Of a stretch of 64,000 nt of DNA, positions 50,562 to 60,568 are shown piece after piece. The notes beneath the pieces were generated by a model, which saw only the letters and a list, made by a program, of their open reading frames with translations, was not told where the DNA came from and made no database searches. The stretch is from Enterobacter sp. R4-368 (GTDB lineage Bacteria > Pseudomonadota > Gammaproteobacteria > Enterobacterales > Enterobacteriaceae): assembly GCF_000410515.1 (NCBI RefSeq), contig NC_021500.1:1364001-1428000 (forward strand). The letters are read 5' to 3'. Position 1 is the stretch's first letter; each line of letters begins with the position of its first letter. The position numbers and the translations under genes were made by a program.

Positions 50562-51581
50562 ATGACAATTACCCGAAAACGTCGGAGCACAGGAAAAGTC
50601 ACCCTTGCCGATGTGGCGCAACTGGCGGGCGTCGGCACCATGACCGTCTCCAGGGCATTACGTACCCCGGAGCAGGTTTCAGATAAATTGCGCGAGAAAA
50701 TAGAAGCTGCCGTGCAGGAACTGGGGTACATGCCTAACCTCGCGGCCAGCGCGCTGGCTTCCGCCTCATCGTGGACGATTGCCATGGTGGTGCCGAGCCT
50801 TGCCGAATCCGGCTGCTCGGAAATGTTCGCCGGTTTGCAGCAGGTGTTACAACCTGCGGGCTATCAAATCATGCTCGCCGAATCACAGCACCGGCTGGAG
50901 CAGGAGGAGAAGCTGCTGGAAACGCTGCTCGCCTCCAATCTGGCCGCGGCCATTTTACTTAGCGTCGAACATAGCGATACCGTACGCCACTGGCTGAAAA
51001 ACGCCTCTATTCCGGTAATCGAAATCGGTGCGGTGCGCGCCGATCCCATTGATATGAATATCGGTATTGATAACGTTGCGGCAATGTTCGAACTGACGCA
51101 AATGCTGGTGCAGCGCGGTTATCAGAATATCGGCTTATTGTGTGCCAACCAGGAGCAGTGGATTTTTCAGCAACATTTGCAGGGTTGGTATAAAGCGATG
51201 CTACGTCACCATCTTTCACCAAACAGGGTGATCAATGCCGCCGCACCGCCCATCTTTTCTACGGGAGCGGCACAATTGCCGGAATTTCTGCTGGCGTGGC
51301 CGGAACTGGACGCATTGGTGTGTGTCTCGGATGAGCTGGCCTGCGGCGCGCTTTACGAGTGCCAACGGCGCAGAATTAAGGTTCCGGACGATTTAGCGAT
51401 TGTCGGCTTCGGCGACAGCGATGTCAGCCGGGTATGTGTGCCACCGTTAACGACAATTTCCGTGCCGCATCGCAAGATTGGTATTGAAGCAGGACGCGCG
51501 CTGCTGGCGCGACTGAATGATGAAACCTGGGAAAACAAAACGCCGATTGCACCGACGTTTTGCTTGCGAGATAGCTGCTAG
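50562..51581 (+). CDS. LacI-family transcriptional regulator of the PTS-transketolase operon
   Basis: GntR/IdnR-like LacI-family repressor of 339 residues. The helix-turn-helix LADVAQLAGVGTMTVSRAL begins near residue 15, followed by the hinge LGYMPNLAASALAS. The periplasmic-binding-like effector domain has IAMVVPSLAESGCSEMFAGL and ends with the family DDLAIVGFGDSDVSRVCVPP and TTISVPH. The frame is open from 50352, but ATG 50562 (MTITRKRRSTGKV) has AGGAAACGGA upstream and gives normal length. Divergent from the operon. Its TAG stop directly abuts the yfcD stop. Confidence 0.9.
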   Translation: MTITRKRRSTGKVTLADVAQLAGVGTMTVSRALRTPEQVSDKLREKIEAAVQELGYMPNLAASALASASSWTIAMVVPSLAESGCSEMFAGLQQVLQPAGYQIMLAESQHRLEQEEKLLETLLASNLAAAILLSVEHSDTVRHWLKNASIPVIEIGAVRADPIDMNIGIDNVAAMFELTQMLVQRGYQNIGLLCANQEQWIFQQHLQGWYKAMLRHHLSPNRVINAAAPPIFSTGAAQLPEFLLAWPELDALVCVSDELACGALYECQRRRIKVPDDLAIVGFGDSDVSRVCVPPLTTISVPHRKIGIEAGRALLARLNDETWENKTPIAPTFCLRDSC

Positions 51582-52127
51582 TTATTCCGTTTCCTGCGCT
51601 ATTTCCACATCATTGCTGGCATTGCGCGTCATCCACAGCGCCAGCGCTTTCAGTGAATCAGGGGTGAACTCGTCGCAGCGGGCGGTGATCTCTTCCGGCG
51701 TCATCCAGCATACTTCGCTGACCTCTTCTTCCTGTAACGCGAATGGACCGTGGGAAACGCAACTGAACAGCCCGCCCCAGACCCGACAGTGTTCATCTTC
51801 AAAGTAAAACTGGCCATGCTCGGCAAACGGCACACCCGCAATACCTAACTCCTCTTCCGCTTCGCGGCGCGCGGAATCCAGCAGGTTTTCCCCTGCCTGC
51901 ACCACACCACCGGCGGTGGCATCCAGCATACCGGGCATAAAATCTTTGATCTCTGTGCGACGCTGTACCAGCACTTTGCCCATCCCATCATGCACCACAA
52001 TGTAGGTTGCGCGGTGACGCAGACATTGCGCCCGCATTTGCTGACGGCTGGCCTGCGCTATCACCTCATTGTCTTCATTGACAATATCCACCCACTCCAT
52101 GCCTGCAAAATGACTCTGTTCCACCAT
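51582..52127 (-). CDS. yfcD: Nudix hydrolase YfcD
   Basis: Nudix-superfamily hydrolase related to isopentenyl-diphosphate isomerase; the substrate is not established. It has 181 residues (180 in E. coli). The Nudix box is [20 protein letters not shown] continuing ELG near residues 72-94. Tail-to-tail with the LacI-type regulator with no intervening base. Confidence 0.93.
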   Translation of the reverse strand: MVEQSHFAGMEWVDIVNEDNEVIAQASRQQMRAQCLRHRATYIVVHDGMGKVLVQRRTEIKDFMPGMLDATAGGVVQAGENLLDSARREAEEELGIAGVPFAEHGQFYFEDEHCRVWGGLFSCVSHGPFALQEEEVSEVCWMTPEEITARCDEFTPDSLKALALWMTRNASNDVEIAQETE

Positions 52128-52181
52128 CGGGAAATCTTCTCTTTAGGGCGCTCTGTTGGCGCGTTTCGGTTGAAAGGTAAC

Positions 52182-52736
52182 TTACGGATTAATCGTGATC
52201 TGCGCAATAACCCGCTGATCATTAAGTGTGATAACGCGCAATACGTCCTCTTCCAGCATGCCGTAGCTGGCCGCGAACCCGCCTTTTGGGATACTGACCG
52301 AACCGGGGTTGAAGTGGAAAATATCGCCCCGTTTCTCAGCAACCGGAATATGCGTATGACCATAGACCAGCACATCGCCCGCCGCCAGCGGCGGCTCGTC
52401 ATCCGGGCCAAAGAGATGACCGTGCGTCAAAAACAGGCGGCGTTCAGGCAGTAAAACCTGCTGCCAGGGCGCCGTAATCGGGAACGTCAGTAGCATCTGA
52501 TCCACTTCACTGTCGCAGTTGCCGCGCACGGCAACAATCCGGCTGGCCTGTTCGTTCAAACGTTCCGCCACCTGCGCTGCCGCGTAGCCTTCTGGTAAGG
52601 CATTGCGCGGGCCGTGATTCAGCACATCGCCAAGGATCACCAGCCAGCGGGCATCACTTTGCGCGAACAGTTCCAGTACGCGTTCCGTCGCGGGCAACGA
52701 CCCATGAATATCCGATGCAAACATCAGTTTCATCAC
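52182..52736 (-). CDS. yfcE: Metallophosphodiesterase YfcE
   Basis: Manganese-dependent phosphodiesterase of the calcineurin-like MJ0936 group. It has 184 residues, as E. coli. Metal ligands appear in order: FASDIHGS (D9, H11), ILGDVLNHGPRN, VRGNCDSE, THGHLFGP and YGHTHIP. It lies upstream of yfcD on the same strand with a 54-base gap. Confidence 0.95.
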   Translation of the reverse strand: MMKLMFASDIHGSLPATERVLELFAQSDARWLVILGDVLNHGPRNALPEGYAAAQVAERLNEQASRIVAVRGNCDSEVDQMLLTFPITAPWQQVLLPERRLFLTHGHLFGPDDEPPLAAGDVLVYGHTHIPVAEKRGDIFHFNPGSVSIPKGGFAASYGMLEEDVLRVITLNDQRVIAQITINP

Positions 52737-52788
52737 TGCACCTCATGTGGAAGAAAACGCCCCATAATAACGGAAGTTGTCGGGCTTA

Positions 52789-53526
<738 letters not shown>

Positions 53527-53572
53527 CTATACTCAAACTCAGACGTTTCTTTTCCGCTTAACGGGAGCTTTG

Positions 53573-54202
53573 ATGATAGACCTCTATTTTGCGCCCACAC
53601 CAAACGGTCATAAAATAACGCTTTTTCTGGAAGAGGCGGAGCTGGAATATCGCCTGATCCGTGTGGATATCAGCAAAGGCGATCAGTTTCGCCCCGATTT
53701 TCTGACCATCTCACCTAACAACAAAATTCCCGCCATTGTCGACCATCTGCCCGCCGACGGCGGTGCGCCGCTTAGCATATTCGAATCCGGGGCGATCCTG
53801 CTTTATCTGGCGGAAAAAACGGGAAAATTACTTAGCGGTGAACTCCGCGAGCGCCATCTTACGCTGCAATGGCTGTTCTGGCAGGTTGGCGGGCTGGGGC
53901 CAATGCTCGGACAAAACCACCACTTTAACCACTTTGCGCCGCAGCCGGTGCCCTACGCTATTGAGCGCTACCAGGTAGAAACCCAGCGTTTATATCAGGT
54001 GCTGAATAAGCGTCTTGAGCGCGTACCGTGGCTGGCAGGCGAGCATTACAGCATTGCCGATATTGCCGCCTGGCCGTGGATCAATGCCCACGCGCGTCAG
54101 CGCGTCGATCTGGAGGATTACCCGGCGGTATTTAACTGGTTTGAGCGCATTCGCACTCGCCCGGCGACTGAGCGGGCGCTTCAGAAGGCGCAACACGTAT
54201 AA
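53573..54202 (+). CDS. yfcG: Disulfide-bond oxidoreductase YfcG
   Basis: Nu-class GST homologue that acts as a glutathione-dependent disulfide reductase in E. coli. It has 209 residues from ATG 53573 (MIDLYFAPTPNGHK), with GGGAG upstream; a TTG one codon earlier is less likely. The conserved TPNGHK loop is the active site, and ISPNNKIPAIVDH plus FESGAILLYLAEKTG bind glutathione. Divergent from its paralogue yfcF. Confidence 0.94.
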   Translation: MIDLYFAPTPNGHKITLFLEEAELEYRLIRVDISKGDQFRPDFLTISPNNKIPAIVDHLPADGGAPLSIFESGAILLYLAEKTGKLLSGELRERHLTLQWLFWQVGGLGPMLGQNHHFNHFAPQPVPYAIERYQVETQRLYQVLNKRLERVPWLAGEHYSIADIAAWPWINAHARQRVDLEDYPAVFNWFERIRTRPATERALQKAQHV

Positions 54203-54322
54203 GCATTGCGGGTAACCTCTTCACATTGCTGAAAAATTTGATGCAAAATGTGCCCGCCATCGCATGCGGGTTTTGCTGAGTCACATATGCTGAGGAAAAG
54301 CACACACATCCTGGAGGGAAGC

Positions 54323-55219
54323 ATGAAGATACTGATTACCGGCGGAACTGGCCTGATTGGTCGTCATCTGATCCCCCGCCTGCTGGAGCTAAAACACAGT
54401 GTGACGGTGGTAACGCGCAACCCCGCCAAAGCACAACAGTTGCTTGATGCGCGCGTCAGCCTGTTAAAAGGGCTGAACGAGCTGAGCAACCTGAATGATG
54501 TCGATGCGGTGATCAATCTGGCCGGTGAACCCATTGCCGATAAGCGCTGGAGCGAGGAGCAAAAACAGCGTCTGTGCAACAGCCGCTGGCAGATAACCCA
54601 GCGGATAGTCGATCTGATCAACGCCAGTGATACACCGCCGCAGGTGCTGATTTCCGGTTCAGCTTCCGGTTACTACGGCGATCTCGGTGAAGTGGTGGTC
54701 ACAGAGGAAGAGCCGCCCCACAACGAATTTACTCATAAGCTGTGCGCCCGCTGGGAGCAAATCGCCTGTGAAGCGCAAAGCGATCGCACCCGGGTTTGCC
54801 TGCTGCGCACAGGCGTAGTGCTCGCACCGAAAGGCGGCATTCTCGCTAAGCTGCTGCCGCTGTTTCGTCTTGGCCTTGGCGGCCCGATTGGCGATGGTCG
54901 CCAGTATCTGGCGTGGATCCATATAGACGACATGGTTAACGGCATACTCTGGCTGCTGGATAACGATCTGCGCGGGCCGTTCAATATGGTTTCACCCTAT
55001 CCGGTTCGTAATGAGCAGTTCTCGCATACGCTCGGTCATGTGTTGCACCGCCCAACCATCATGCGCGCCCCGGCGTTTGCCGTGCGCCTGATGATGGGTG
55101 AATCTGCGGTGCTGGTGCTTGGCGGCCAACGCGCGCTGCCAAAACGCCTCGAAGCCGCCGGTTTTGCCTTCCGCTGGTACGATCTGGAAGAGGCGCTGGG
55201 GGATGTGGTTCCCTCCTAA
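54323..55219 (+). CDS. yfcH: NAD-dependent epimerase-like protein YfcH (SDR39U1)
   Basis: Extended short-chain dehydrogenase/reductase of unknown substrate. It has 298 residues (297 in E. coli) from ATG 54323, preceded by TGGAGGGA. The nucleotide-binding motif [12 protein letters not shown] lies at residues 4-15; the SDR39U1-type active-site segment [10 protein letters not shown] and the conserved [11 protein letters not shown] follow. A strong hairpin lies between it and the next gene. Confidence 0.94.
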   Translation: MKILITGGTGLIGRHLIPRLLELKHSVTVVTRNPAKAQQLLDARVSLLKGLNELSNLNDVDAVINLAGEPIADKRWSEEQKQRLCNSRWQITQRIVDLINASDTPPQVLISGSASGYYGDLGEVVVTEEEPPHNEFTHKLCARWEQIACEAQSDRTRVCLLRTGVVLAPKGGILAKLLPLFRLGLGGPIGDGRQYLAWIHIDDMVNGILWLLDNDLRGPFNMVSPYPVRNEQFSHTLGHVLHRPTIMRAPAFAVRLMMGESAVLVLGGQRALPKRLEAAGFAFRWYDLEEALGDVVPS

Positions 55220-55244
55220 TTTTCGTGGCATCCGTACGTCGCTG

Positions 55245-55275
55245 GCGGTGGTAAGCTAAAACGCCTTACCACCGC
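55245..55275 (+). other. Stem-loop between yfcH and the acetyltransferase gene
   Basis: Perfect 11-bp stem GCGGTGGTAAG / CTTACCACCGC with a 9-base loop. It ends directly at AAAGG, the Shine-Dalgarno of the next gene, and has no T-run. Possible control of translation or read-through. Confidence 0.6.
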
Positions 55276-55287
55276 AAAGGCGATTTC

Positions 55288-55779
55288 ATGACGTTGCACA
55301 CGCCCCGCTTTACGCTCTCTTCATTTCTGGAATCCGACTGGCCTTTTTTTCTGCAGCTGCGTTCAAACGACAGCGTGATGCGCTATATGGCCGAAATCGC
55401 CTCAAGGGCACAAATCCGCACCCTGTTTGACGATCGCCTGCGGGACAGCAACGCCTTTATCATTCGTGACCAACACAGCGCGGTTGGCGATATCGGCCTG
55501 CGTATCAGCCAGCATAACCCACACGAAGCCGATGTTGGTTATTCGGTTGCGCCAGCAGCCCAGGGGCGCGGCATCGCCTCCGAAGCCCTGCAAGCGCTCT
55601 GCGATTACGTCTTTTCACAGGGTAAAGTGAATGCGCTGAATGCGTGGGTACTGGCGGACAATCAGGGTTCCGTACGAGTGCTGGAAAAGAGCGGTTTTAC
55701 CCGCGTACAAGTGCTGGAAAAAGTGTATCTGCTCCATGGCGAGTATTATGACGACTGGGTTTACCGGCGTGAAAAATAA
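55288..55779 (+). CDS. GNAT-family N-acetyltransferase (RimJ/RimL-like)
   Basis: Predicted acetyltransferase of 163 residues. It has the RimJ-type core: FTLSSFLESDWPFFLQLRSN at the start, VGYSVAPAAQGRGIASEALQ as the acetyl-CoA pyrophosphate loop near residue 91, and ALNAWVLADNQGSVRVLEKS as motif B. I do not recognise a named orthologue; E. coli K-12 has a different gene at this place. The substrate cannot be told from the sequence. Confidence 0.85.
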   Translation: MTLHTPRFTLSSFLESDWPFFLQLRSNDSVMRYMAEIASRAQIRTLFDDRLRDSNAFIIRDQHSAVGDIGLRISQHNPHEADVGYSVAPAAQGRGIASEALQALCDYVFSQGKVNALNAWVLADNQGSVRVLEKSGFTRVQVLEKVYLLHGEYYDDWVYRREK

Positions 55780-55830
55780 GGCTTACACGCGGCGCTGACA
55801 GGCACTTTAAAAGAGAGGGATACGGACGGG

Positions 55831-56397
55831 ATGAAATCCGGCAAAACGCGATTTTGGCTTTATCTGGTACTGTTCACGATATGGATTATCTGGATATTGT
55901 TTGCCAGCAGGCTTAGCCATAAAGTCTACCTGCAAGCGGGCGCGCCCGACACGTGGGTGATGCTGGCAATTGCCGTGCTGGTGGCATTATTAGCGACATG
56001 GTGTAGCAGGAAAAAAGTCACCCACAATAAAACCCGGCTGCTGACGTTTTTGGGCCTTGTTTTGTTCGCAGAGATGACGTTGTGGAATGTGCCGGAAGCG
56101 TGGGTGCGCTATAGCGCAAACGAGATGGTGCACAGTGAAGTGGCTTTCTCGATTGGTCACCCTGGTCCACCGGTAAGTAAGAGTAAGCACTGCGAAGCCG
56201 GGTTACGTTTCTATGACGAGTGGCTTCAGCGTCCGATTGAGCTGTGCACGCGCGATGCCATCGTTGTGCCCGGCGCACAGAAAGTGCAGCTGGAAAAACG
56301 CGTCAGCGCCAGGGGCGCCGTGTTTACCCACTATCGTTTTATCTCAGCGAACGGCATCCCGCAGGGATGGTGGCCTGTCTCGCCACCTTCCCGTTAA
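55831..56397 (+). CDS. Unrecognised inner-membrane protein
   Basis: I do not recognise this 188-residue protein. The N-terminus has a basic start then a helix (WLYLVLFTIWIIWILFA). A second hydrophobic segment follows near 40-57 (WVMLAIAVLVALLATW) and a third near 70-85 (LLTFLGLVLFAEMTLW). The C-terminal half is polar with two cysteines (KHCEAGLRF and IELCTRDA) that could form a periplasmic disulfide. AGAGGGA lies upstream of ATG 55831. It ends 6 bases from the hisP stop, tail to tail. Confidence 0.75.
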   Translation: MKSGKTRFWLYLVLFTIWIIWILFASRLSHKVYLQAGAPDTWVMLAIAVLVALLATWCSRKKVTHNKTRLLTFLGLVLFAEMTLWNVPEAWVRYSANEMVHSEVAFSIGHPGPPVSKSKHCEAGLRFYDEWLQRPIELCTRDAIVVPGAQKVQLEKRVSARGAVFTHYRFISANGIPQGWWPVSPPSR

Positions 56398-56403
56398 GGC
56401 ACT

Positions 56404-57177
56404 TTATTTCAGCGAACCTTTGAGGAACTGCTGCAAACGCGGGCTTTTCGGATTGCCGAATAATTCATCCGGTGTGCCTTCCTCTTCAATCTTGCCCTGA
56501 TGCAGGAAGATAACGTGCGTGGAAACATGGCGGGCAAACCCCATTTCATGGGTCACCACCACCATTGTTTTCCCCTCTTCCGCCAGCTGTTGCATGATGC
56601 GCAGCACTTCGCCCACCAGTTCCGGATCCAGCGCCGAAGTGGGCTCATCAAACAGCAACACTTCCGGCTCCATCGCCAGCGCACGGGCAATGGAGACGCG
56701 CTGCTGCTGACCACCGGATAAATGCACCGGGTATTTTTGCTGCTGCATCGTATCAATGCCGACCTTCGCCAGGTATTTCACCGCACGTTCGCGGGCTTCC
56801 TGCTTGCTCAGACCGAGCACCTGAATGGGCGCTTCCATGACGTTTTCTAATACCGTCATATGGCTCCACAAATTGAAGTGCTGGAACACCATCGTCAGAC
56901 GGGTACGCAGCAGACGCAGCTGGTTTTTGTCGGCGACTTTTAACTGGCCGTCTTTGTCGCGCACCAGATTGATATTCTGTCCGTTAACCACAATCGAGCC
57001 TTCGCTCGGTTTTTCGAGAAAGTTAATGCAGCGCAGAAACGTACTTTTACCGGAGCCGGAGGAGCCAATGATGCTAATCACATCACCAGCGTTCGCCTGC
57101 AACGACACCCCTTTCAGCACTTCATGCTCGCCGTAGCGCTTGTGTAGATCGATAACGTTTAATTTATTCTCAGACAT
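56404..57177 (-). CDS. hisP: Histidine/LAO ABC transporter ATP-binding protein HisP
   Basis: ATPase of the periplasmic histidine permease, also used by the lysine-arginine-ornithine binding protein. It has 257 residues, as in E. coli. Walker A is GSSGSGKST near 37-45, signature [16 protein letters not shown], Walker [15 protein letters not shown], and H-loop [11 protein letters not shown]. Last gene of hisJQMP, 7 bases after hisM. Confidence 0.98.
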   Translation of the reverse strand: MSENKLNVIDLHKRYGEHEVLKGVSLQANAGDVISIIGSSGSGKSTFLRCINFLEKPSEGSIVVNGQNINLVRDKDGQLKVADKNQLRLLRTRLTMVFQHFNLWSHMTVLENVMEAPIQVLGLSKQEARERAVKYLAKVGIDTMQQQKYPVHLSGGQQQRVSIARALAMEPEVLLFDEPTSALDPELVGEVLRIMQQLAEEGKTMVVVTHEMGFARHVSTHVIFLHQGKIEEEGTPDELFGNPKSPRLQQFLKGSLK

Positions 57178-57184
57178 CGTGTTC

Positions 57185-57901
57185 TCAGTGCGTCGAAGAA
57201 GGTTTCATATGCTGAAGCCAGCGCTTTTCCGCTTTGCGAAAGAGGCTTATCAGCACATAAGAGATAATCAGATACAGCACTGCGGCAAGACCAAACGCGG
57301 TAAACGGCTGGTAGGTCGCAGAGTTAATATCGCGAGCAATTTTCAACAGATCCGGCACGGTGGCAGTAAATGCCAGTGCGGTGGAGTGCAGCATCAAAAT
57401 CACCTCGTTGCTGTAAGCGGGCAGCGCGATGCGCAACGCCGAGGGCAGGATAATGCTGCGATACATTTTGAACGAGGAGAAACCGTAGGCGCGCGCCGCT
57501 TCAATTTCACCGTGCGGCACAGAGCGGATCGCCCCGGCGAAAATCTCGGTTGTATAGGCGCAGGTGTTGAGCGTGAGCGCCAGCACCGTACAGTTAAGGC
57601 CACTGCGGAAAAAGGCGTTCAGCAGTTCGGTACCCTTCACCACTTCCAGCGTGTACATCCCGGAGTAGAACACCAGCAACTGCACATACAACGGCGTGCC
57701 GCGAAACACATAGGTGAATAACCAAATCGGGAAACAGATAAATTTGTTGCTGGAAACGCGCCCGATAGCCAGAAACACCGCCATCACGCCGCCCATCACC
57801 ACCGAGGAGATCAGCAACCACAGCGTGATAGCCACGCCGGTCAGGCGATAGCCATCGCTCCACAGCAGGGATTTCCAGTACTCCTGAATAATCTCGATCA
57901 C
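57185..57901 (-). CDS. hisM: Histidine/LAO ABC transporter permease HisM
   Basis: Inner-membrane permease that pairs with HisQ. It has 238 residues. The amino-acid permease EAA loop is [20 protein letters not shown] near 150, and five hydrophobic segments are visible. It overlaps hisQ by 4 bases. Confidence 0.97.
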   Translation of the reverse strand: MIEIIQEYWKSLLWSDGYRLTGVAITLWLLISSVVMGGVMAVFLAIGRVSSNKFICFPIWLFTYVFRGTPLYVQLLVFYSGMYTLEVVKGTELLNAFFRSGLNCTVLALTLNTCAYTTEIFAGAIRSVPHGEIEAARAYGFSSFKMYRSIILPSALRIALPAYSNEVILMLHSTALAFTATVPDLLKIARDINSATYQPFTAFGLAAVLYLIISYVLISLFRKAEKRWLQHMKPSSTH

Positions 57902-58584
57902 AGGTCAGCCCTCTTCACACCCACCGAGTAGCGACGTTCGAGCAGAAGCAGTACGCCATTGGAAGCCGTTGTAAAAATGAGATAAATGACGCCGCAGACA
58001 ATGGCGAAATAGAAAGGCTCCCAGGTGCTTTTCCCGGCGAGCTGAGTAGCTTTAACCACATCTTCCAGCCCCAGCAACGAGACCAGCGCAGTGGCTTTGA
58101 GGATCACCTGCCAGTTATTGCCAATGCCCGGCAGCGCGTAACGCATCATCGCCGGAAACAGGATGCGGCGGAAAGTCTGAAGACCGGTAAAACCGAAGGC
58201 GGTTGCGGCTTCAATATGCCCCTTCGGCACCGCCATATAAGCACCGCGGAAAGTTTCAGTGAAATAGGCGCCGTAGATAAAGCCGAGCGTGATGATACCC
58301 GCCACCATCGGATCAATATCCAGCTGTTCCATACCCAGCGCATCAGTAATGCCATTGAGCGCAATTTGCAGGCCGTAAAAAATAAGCAGCATCAGCACCA
58401 GATCCGGTACACCGCGAATAAGCGTGGTGTAGCCTTCAAAGATCAGCGCGAGAAACCGGTTTTTCGAGAGCTTCGCTCCCGCGCCCGCAAGGCCAATCAG
58501 CACCGCCAGCACCACGGAACTGAGAGCCAGCTCCAGCGTGACCAGCGCGCCTTGTAAAATAACTTGAGAAAACCCGTACAGCAT
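57898..58584 (-). CDS. hisQ: Histidine/LAO ABC transporter permease HisQ
   Basis: Second permease subunit. It has 228 residues from ATG 58582-58584 (MLYGFSQVILQGALVTLELA), the known length; the open frame extends to 58659. The EAA loop is HIEAATAFGFTGLQTFRRIL. Separated from hisJ by 83 bases containing a GC-rich hairpin. Confidence 0.97.
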   Translation of the reverse strand: MLYGFSQVILQGALVTLELALSSVVLAVLIGLAGAGAKLSKNRFLALIFEGYTTLIRGVPDLVLMLLIFYGLQIALNGITDALGMEQLDIDPMVAGIITLGFIYGAYFTETFRGAYMAVPKGHIEAATAFGFTGLQTFRRILFPAMMRYALPGIGNNWQVILKATALVSLLGLEDVVKATQLAGKSTWEPFYFAIVCGVIYLIFTTASNGVLLLLERRYSVGVKRADL

Positions 58585-58623
58585 GCAGCCAGTCCTGTCG
58601 TGTGTGGTGTTGCCGTGTCTCTT

Positions 58624-58644
58624 CCCCTCCCGCAGCGGGAGGGG
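58624..58644 (-). other. hisJ-hisQ intercistronic hairpin
   Basis: CCCCTCCC / GGGAGGGG stem with GCAGC loop, 8 perfect pairs (10 by sequence), and no T-run. In Salmonella a REP element sits in this spacer and protects the hisJ message; this hairpin is in the same place and may raise HisJ over the permease subunits. Confidence 0.65.
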
Positions 58645-58667
58645 CCGCACGTTAATCACGCGTGGTG

Positions 58668-59450
58668 TTAACCACCGTAAACATCAAAATCAAAGTATTT
58701 CTTCGCCAGCTTTTCGTAAGTCCCGTCAGCGCGCATCTCTGCAAAGGCTTTATTCAGCGCGTCGCGCAATTCGGTGTCGCCTTTACGCACGCCCATACCG
58801 GTACCGACGCCAAACAGTTTTTCGTCTTTAATGGAAGGACCACCAAACTTATAGGCTTTGCCCTGCGGGGTTTTCAGGAAACCTTCGCTGGCGGCCACTT
58901 CATCCTGAAACGCGGCGTCGATACGGCCTGCGGTCAGGTCGGAGTAAATATTGTCCTGCCCCTGATAGGAGACAATTTCTACGCCTTTCGGTGCCCAATG
59001 TACGTTGCCGTAGGTTTCCTGCGTGGTGCCTTGCAGTACGCCAATGCGTTTGCCTTTCAGTTTGTCCAGCTCCGGCTGAACATCAGAATCTTTCGCTACC
59101 ACCAGGCGGGAATCTGCCGCGTAGAGCTTGTCGGTAAAATCAATTTCCTGCTGGCGTTTTTCCGTAATGGAGAGCGACGACATAATGGCATCGATTTTTT
59201 TCGCTTTCAGAGACGGGATCAGCGCGTCGAGTGGGTTTTCGATAAACACACATTGCGTATTAATGCGTTTACAGAGCTCTTTTGCCAGATCGATATCAAA
59301 ACCCACTAATTCCCCCTGCGCATTCTTCGATTCGAATGGTGTATAGGTCGGATCGGTACCGATACGTAATTTTTGCGGAATGGCGGCGAACACGTTGGAA
59401 ACGCTGGAGAAAGCGAGCACCAGAGAAAGAGATAACACCAGTTTTTTCAT
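58668..59450 (-). CDS. hisJ: Histidine-binding periplasmic protein HisJ
   Basis: Periplasmic receptor for L-histidine that docks on HisQMP. It has 260 residues from ATG 59448-59450. The signal peptide [18 protein letters not shown] ends at VFAA; the mature protein begins [19 protein letters not shown]. The family motif [14 protein letters not shown] and a Cys pair in CKRINTQC are present. Highly similar to ArgT next to it. A sigma-54-like promoter lies about 50 bases upstream. Confidence 0.97.
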   Translation of the reverse strand: MKKLVLSLSLVLAFSSVSNVFAAIPQKLRIGTDPTYTPFESKNAQGELVGFDIDLAKELCKRINTQCVFIENPLDALIPSLKAKKIDAIMSSLSITEKRQQEIDFTDKLYAADSRLVVAKDSDVQPELDKLKGKRIGVLQGTTQETYGNVHWAPKGVEIVSYQGQDNIYSDLTAGRIDAAFQDEVAASEGFLKTPQGKAYKFGGPSIKDEKLFGVGTGMGVRKGDTELRDALNKAFAEMRADGTYEKLAKKYFDFDVYGG

Positions 59451-59501
59451 CATTATCCTCAACAGACTGTCTTCCCTAAGGGAATTCTCATCACAACACG
59501 G

Positions 59502-59517
59502 TGCCGCTATCGTGCCA
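59502..59517 (-). promoter_or_regulatory. Sigma-54-type promoter of hisJ
   Basis: Minus-strand TGGCACGATAGCGGCA has the invariant GG (-24) and GC (-12) ten bases apart and an exact TGGCACG. The argT promoter shares the flanking AAGTGGCA. Implies a start near 59491 and nitrogen (NtrC) control. I found no clear NtrC palindrome. Confidence 0.65.
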
Positions 59518-59652
59518 CTTTATGCCCCGTTAAGGCAAAAAATTATGGCTGTCCAATGGCTTTTATTTGCATTCTGAATGCTTAACTATGCACTTATGCA
59601 CCATTATGAAGCATTCAAGGCACTATTCTGGAGCATTCACCGTATCTCTGCA

Positions 59653-59674
59653 CCATGCCGATTTTCCGGCATGG
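59653..59674 (-). other. Stem-loop between argT and hisJ
   Basis: CCATGCCG / CGGCATGG stem (8 bp) with a 6-base loop, 43 bases after the argT stop, no T-run in the argT direction. The 266-bp gap also holds three GCATTC copies near 59569-59640 and the hisJ promoter; nothing coding is seen. It may reduce read-through from argT into hisJQMP. Confidence 0.5.
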
Positions 59675-59716
59675 CACAGTTTTCCCTTTTGACCCGGCAT
59701 AGCGGGTCGGCCAGTC

Positions 59717-60499
59717 TTAATCGCCGTAGACGTTAAAGTCGAAGTATTTCTTGGCGAGTTTGTCGTAGGTGCCGTCTTTGCGCAGTTCGGCAAACGCTTT
59801 GTCAAAAGCGGCTTTCAGCTCGGTATCATCTTTACGCAAGCCGATACCGGTGCCGTCACCAAAGTATTTTTTGTCTTTTACTGACGGGCCAGCAAAAGCA
59901 AAATCTTTCCCGGCGGGCTGTTTCAGGAAGCCTTCGCTGGCGGCGACTTCATCCTGGAACGCAGCGTCCAGACGACCTGCGGCGAGGTCAGAATAAATCA
60001 GATCCTGGTTCTGATAAGCCACCACATCAATGCCTTTGCTGCGCCAGTTGTCATTGGCGTAACCTTCCTGCGTTGATCCTTGCAGCACGCCAACATGCTT
60101 GCCTTTCAGCGACTCCAGCGTCGGTTGAATCGGCGAGCCTTTAGCGGCGATCAGGCGGGAATCTGCGGCGTAGAGCTTGTCAGAGAAGGCGATCTCCTGC
60201 TGACGTTTTTCGGTAATCGACAGAGAAGAGATAATGGCATCGATTTTTTTCGCTTTCAGCGACGGGATCAGCGCGTCGAAATCGCTGCCCACCCAGGTGC
60301 ATTTCACATGAATGCGTTTGCACATTTCATTGCCGAGATCGATATCAAAACCCACGAAGTTCCCTTTCGCATCTTTCGATGAGAACGGCGCGTAGGTCGC
60401 ATCCGTACCGATGCGTACCGTCTGGGGAAGCGCTGCATAAACGCTGGCCGTCGCCGACAGGCCCAGCAGTAAAAACAGAGCGAGAACCGTCTTCTTCAT
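59717..60499 (-). CDS. argT: Lysine/arginine/ornithine-binding periplasmic protein ArgT
   Basis: Periplasmic LAO receptor that uses the HisQMP transporter. It has 260 residues. Signal peptide [20 protein letters not shown] ends at YAA; the mature start is [19 protein letters not shown]. The shared core [20 protein letters not shown] is nearly identical to HisJ, showing a tandem duplication. It stands upstream of hisJ on the same strand with its own sigma-54-like promoter. Confidence 0.97.
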   Translation of the reverse strand: MKKTVLALFLLLGLSATASVYAALPQTVRIGTDATYAPFSSKDAKGNFVGFDIDLGNEMCKRIHVKCTWVGSDFDALIPSLKAKKIDAIISSLSITEKRQQEIAFSDKLYAADSRLIAAKGSPIQPTLESLKGKHVGVLQGSTQEGYANDNWRSKGIDVVAYQNQDLIYSDLAAGRLDAAFQDEVAASEGFLKQPAGKDFAFAGPSVKDKKYFGDGTGIGLRKDDTELKAAFDKAFAELRKDGTYDKLAKKYFDFNVYGD

Positions 60500-60568
60500 A
60501 CATTACCCTCAAGTGTTCTGTTTTTATTTTGTATTACGTTGTGTTGTGTGTGTTGCTGACAGTTACCT

